Shown here: in pieces, positions 60,440-64,000 of the stretch
Layout of the letters: every line of letters starts with the position of its first letter
Numbering within the stretch: the stretch's first letter is position 1
Notes under the pieces: model-generated
Database searches by the model: none
Told to the model about the DNA's origin: nothing
Seen by the model: the letters and a program-made list of their open reading frames with translations, nothing else
Made by a program: the position numbers and the translations under genes
NCBI GenBank assembly: GCA_037176725.1
Contig: JAZBRS010000044.1
Span: forward strand, 1,922,001-1,986,000
From: Posidonia oceanica
Taxonomy: Eukaryota; Streptophyta; Magnoliopsida; Alismatales; Posidoniaceae
DNA length: 64,000 bases
Direction: 5' to 3'

Positions 60440-63400
60440 TGTAGTAATCTTGAAATATCTAATCGTCCATGCACGATGCCAAATCTCGCGTGCACCGATC
60501 GACATTAGGTTCACTATATGCGGCGGAATCTGAGGAAGGAAACTTGGCTCGGAAACGCTGGCAAAACGAGGAAAAAGAAATGATAAGACAAATCAGAGTC
60601 GCCACCATGTCTATTAAGTTGGGAGACAAGGAAAACCGAGGGTAATGCATGAAAAGACATGCAAAATCGGATGCAAAGAGGATGCAAAGAGATGCGATGC
60701 AATGCAATGCTTTGCTATGCTATGATTCGTGCCTAGGATGAAGGAAATGGTCATTGCAGGCCAAGAGAAAGGGCAAGGACTCCTGTTACACACGGGGAAG
60801 GTGTTAGGCACCCCCGTACGTTTGAGAATCGGTCTTTCTTAGGCTATCTCACACGCAAATGCAGGAAAATGCTTGCCTAATGGTTAAATGCAATGAATGT
60901 CTGAATGCATGCTCTATGTGTGCTGTAAGTGCTAAGATGTGTGTAAGGAATTAAACGTGCAAGCTATGTGCTCAGCAACGCTACTAGTGTTCCGAACGGG
61001 CAAGCCCTGGTTCGTGAGAACTCTTAGGCAGTAAGCATCATTGCCCTAATGCAAATGCAGGCGATAAAACAAAACAGCGGTGGAAACAATGCAATGCGAT
61101 CGACATGCAGGGCAAAACGAAAGCAGACGCGAAAAACGATGCAAATGCAGGCAATAAGCGAAAGAAAACAAACGTTGGCGTGCAAAACAGTGCAAATGCA
61201 AGCGGTATGTAAAGAAAACAAAGTGGGCACGCAAAATGATGCAAATGCAAGCAAAAACGAATACGGGCACGCAAAATGGTGCAAATGCAAAAGAAAATGA
61301 ATGCGGACACACAAAACGATGCAAGTGCAGAAGAAAACAAATGTGGATGTGCAAAACGATGCAAATGCAAGCAACAGGCGAAGGAAAAGCAAAAGCGGGT
61401 GCGGCAAAATCTAATCTACATGCATGAGAAGACAGAATGCGAAAACAATGCATGCAATGCAAATGACAAGGCAATGAATGCTATGCAGTGCTTCAGATGG
61501 GCTTATCTTGAGAATCTGAGGCCTGATCTGAGATAACTTTGGTTTAAATAAAAGGTCATTCAACCGGAAAGACCTACATAGTTAGATCGCGAAGATCCAA
61601 CGGTCCGATCAAAAGTTATTCAGAAAACAAGTCAGATGGCTCAAGGGCCAGCAAAAGTGGACTAAATAGGGATCTAAGTGCAAATTAGCCCTAAGTGTGT
61701 GCAAATGCAAGGTGTCTTACATGTTAGGAGGCTAACAATGCCTAAGTGGATGCATGGGAATTATATGCAATGATATGGGGATGCAATGCATGTAGGAATG
61801 CAAATGCAGGGACCTATGTGCAATTAAAAAAACTATAGGGGCCTACAAGCAAAATGTCCCTATGTGTGTGCAAAACAGGGTGAATGCATGCCAGGATGCT
61901 AATGCAACAATGCATGGGCAGAATGCAAGGTTAATAGCAAGATATGCATGCAAAAATGCAAGAAATGACCTAAATGCAGTTTTTGAAAACATGTAGGACC
62001 TAAGTGCAATGCAAAGGAAGTGTGCAAACATGCAAAAGTTGGCAAATAAGAACTGACATGCAATTCAGGAAAACAGTTGGGCTTTAATGCAATGCAATAT
62101 GGTTTAAAAATGCCATTTAAATGATGCATGTATGCAAAAAGGACTTAAATGCAAATAAAATAAGTTTCTGGACTTTTTTGCAATGCAATAAGATAAAAAA
62201 CCAGATTTAAATGCCATGGATGAATGCTCTGAGGACTGATTTGCAATTAAAACATGATTTTGGACTAAACAGCAATGCCATATAGTTTAAAACATGATTT
62301 AAATAAACGATTCAAAGCAAAATGGACTAATACGCAATTAAAACATTTTTATGGGTTTTTTTGCAATGCAATATAGTTTTAAAACATGCTTTAAATGAAA
62401 TCTACAACTGAGCAGGACTGATGTGCAAATAAAACAAAAGGCAGGGCAAAAAATGCAATGCAATAAGGTAAAATATGATATTTAAACATTGTAAATGCAT
62501 GCTTTGGACTAAAATACAATAAAAGTAAAATGCATGATTAAAAATGCAATGCAATATGGTAAACATGCTATTTAAATGAACTGATATGCAAATAGAGGAC
62601 TTACATGCAAATAAAATATAACACAGAATTAAAGATGCAATGCAATATGGTAAATATGCTATTTAAATGATATGCTAAACAAACAGAGGACTTACATGCA
62701 AATAAAACATAACACAGAATAAAAAAAGCAATGCAATATAGTTTCTATGCCATTTAAATGAATTGATCAACTGGCACAGGACTGGAATGCAATAGAAACA
62801 AACCTAGGGACCTAAATGCAATGCATGCTTTAAACTAACATTTCAATGATTTTAAATGAATATACGAAGGACCTGCGTGTAATTAAAATAAGCGCTGGAC
62901 CAGACTGCAATGCAATAAGATTTAAATCCAAATTTAAATGAATTGCAAACCACAGCAGGACCCAAAAGCAAATAAAATAAATTGTAGCATTTTAATCTAA
63001 GGCACCAAACCAACAAAAATCAAAACTATACACAGCTACAGTGTCGTCTGACACTGCAGCACCTTTGTCGGGGAAGAAGGGCTGCACGGCGGGGGAGCGG
63101 CACGCGGGAGGTTGGCCTGAGGCTCGGGGAGGCTGGAGGCGGTCCGTCCGGAGGTGCCGGTGGCTTCGGCGGCGATCGGCGGTTGCTGGTGCGCTTTACC
63201 GGCCTCAGTGGCTTTCTGCAGAGGAAGCCAGAGGCGGAGGAGGTGCGGACGGCTGCTGCGATGCACGGAGGCTGCTGGGCGAGCTTCTCGGTACTCAGGC
63301 GAAGCTCAGCGTGCTGATGCAGAGGTGCTGCGGTGGCGGAGGCGGTTGGTCGACCTCAGCAGCTACTGCAGAGGAGGAGGAGGATGGGACAGAAGCTGTG

Positions 63401-64000
63401 GAAAGGGTCAGGCAGTGTTGGACCAGCTTCCAGGAGGTCCAGCGAAGGTCTGGGGAAGATCTAGAGGCCTGGGGAGGTGCGGAGCGCTAGGTCGAACTCG
63501 GCGGAGGACTCCAGCGGTTGCAGAGGTAGAGGAGGTGCATGGGGCTGCGGCGACGGTCGCACGGGGGAGGAGCAGATCGGGGAAGTCCTGGCGAAGCTCG
63601 GGGGAGGCTCCGGAGCGGCGGAGGAGGCCTGGAACTCATGGCACGCGGCGGCGGAGCTCAATGCTCGTCGGGGAAGACGACACTATAGCGGCGGAGCTGA
63701 TTTCCTAGGCTAAGCCTCTAAACTTACTCCTAATGATCTAGAAAGCTTCGTAGACATGCACGGAGGCTAAAAGTACAATTGGTTACCTATGACGATGGTC
63801 GGCGCGTGCTGGCAACGTTGAGTTGCCTTTGACAGAGCGGACGGAGCTCGCTGTGGCGTTGCGGAGGTCGATGGAGGCACGTGGCGATCAGAGGCAGCTC
63901 CTGGCATTCTGATGGAGGTCCAGAGCTATCCAGAAGTGGATTGCGCCACTCCAGAAGGGAATGCGGATTTTGGGTTGACTACTGACTGTGTGGGCTCTTT
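60440..64000 (-). repeat. 5' LTR of Element C, 3' part
   Basis: It matches 42,721-46,280 base for base over most of its length; I counted about seven differences in 360 bp at 61,038-61,400 and fewer in 61,520-63,000. Its end ...AGATTACTACA meets the primer-binding site. The 91-bp tandem array is at about 62,000-62,985 and the GC-rich stretch begins at 63,040. The LTR start lies outside the window. Confidence 0.9.

Larger units (their letters stand above)
42721..64000 (-). mobile_element. Element C: giant Tat-type Ty3-gypsy, minus strand, lacks RT/RNase H
   Basis: The 3' LTR (42,721-47,715) and the part of the 5' LTR in the window (60,440-64,000) are the same sequence in the same orientation, with roughly 1-2% differences where I compared them. 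The interior reads, on the minus strand, primer-binding site, leader, gag-protease frame ending in the integrase C-terminus, a spacer, a DUF7745-type ORF, hairpin arrays and the polypurine tract. By analogy with the 3' LTR, the 5' LTR should begin about 1.4 kb beyond the window. It inserted into the 3' LTR of Element 1 and is therefore younger. Confidence 0.88.

Overview
The window is nuclear DNA of a flowering plant with a transposon-rich genome. It shows plant-type LTR retrotransposons of several lineages, hAT and CACTA-like DNA transposons, a tandem satellite and only two traces of host genes. The species cannot be fixed from the sequence.

Layout, left to right. (1) 1-1,719: a minus-strand Ty1-copia element (LTR, primer-binding site, gag) sits in what would be intron 1 of a Nudix hydrolase 1-like gene, of which only exon 1 remains. 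(2) 3,170-13,100: a stack of nested insertions. A decayed Ty3-gypsy element (pol tail, then a large LTR from 3,992) has been hit by a solo LTR (4,429-7,064, 5-bp target duplication GGGTG), which carries an 861-bp non-autonomous hAT insertion, and by a 2.97-kb hAT element with a broken transposase (8,330-11,295). A small CACTA-like element follows. (3) 13,100-17,530: AT-rich DNA without recognisable genes. (4) 17,640-22,040: about nine tandem copies of a ~492-bp monomer. (5) 22,659-24,236: the one intact host gene, an intronless GT61 family glycosyltransferase. (6) 24,720-26,815: the 3' end of a minus-strand copia element (LTR, polypurine tract, RNase H remnant). (7) 27,146-64,000: a nest of giant Tat-type Ty3-gypsy elements running past the right edge.

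The nest can be resolved from LTR ends, polypurine tracts and target duplications. A plus-strand element (Element 1) has its 5' LTR at 27,146-29,014 and its 3' LTR at 40,572-42,720. The 5' LTR is broken by a minus-strand LTR plus internal stub (29,018-~32,640). Its interior keeps only a gag remnant, is split by a solo LTR (33,631-37,091, target duplication GCTTT) and has no pol. A younger minus-strand element (Element C) has a 4,995-bp 3' LTR (42,721-47,715), an interior (47,716-60,439) and a 5' LTR that leaves the window. Its interior encodes gag and protease joined in frame to the last part of integrase, with reverse transcriptase, RNase H and the integrase core missing, and a separate DUF7745-type ORF.

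The most unusual signal is dyad-symmetric sequence in these elements. The LTRs of Element 1 and its relatives carry 25 'double hairpin' cassettes: two head-to-tail units of 9-nt arm, 10-11-nt variable loop and 9-nt complementary arm, fitting 29 + 29 bp and recurring about every 230 bp. A diverged pair with the same geometry lies near 3,172-3,465. Two other stem-loop families with apparently compensatory changes lie between the coding part and the 3' LTR. None of these matches a feature I can name; they are the best candidates for something undescribed.
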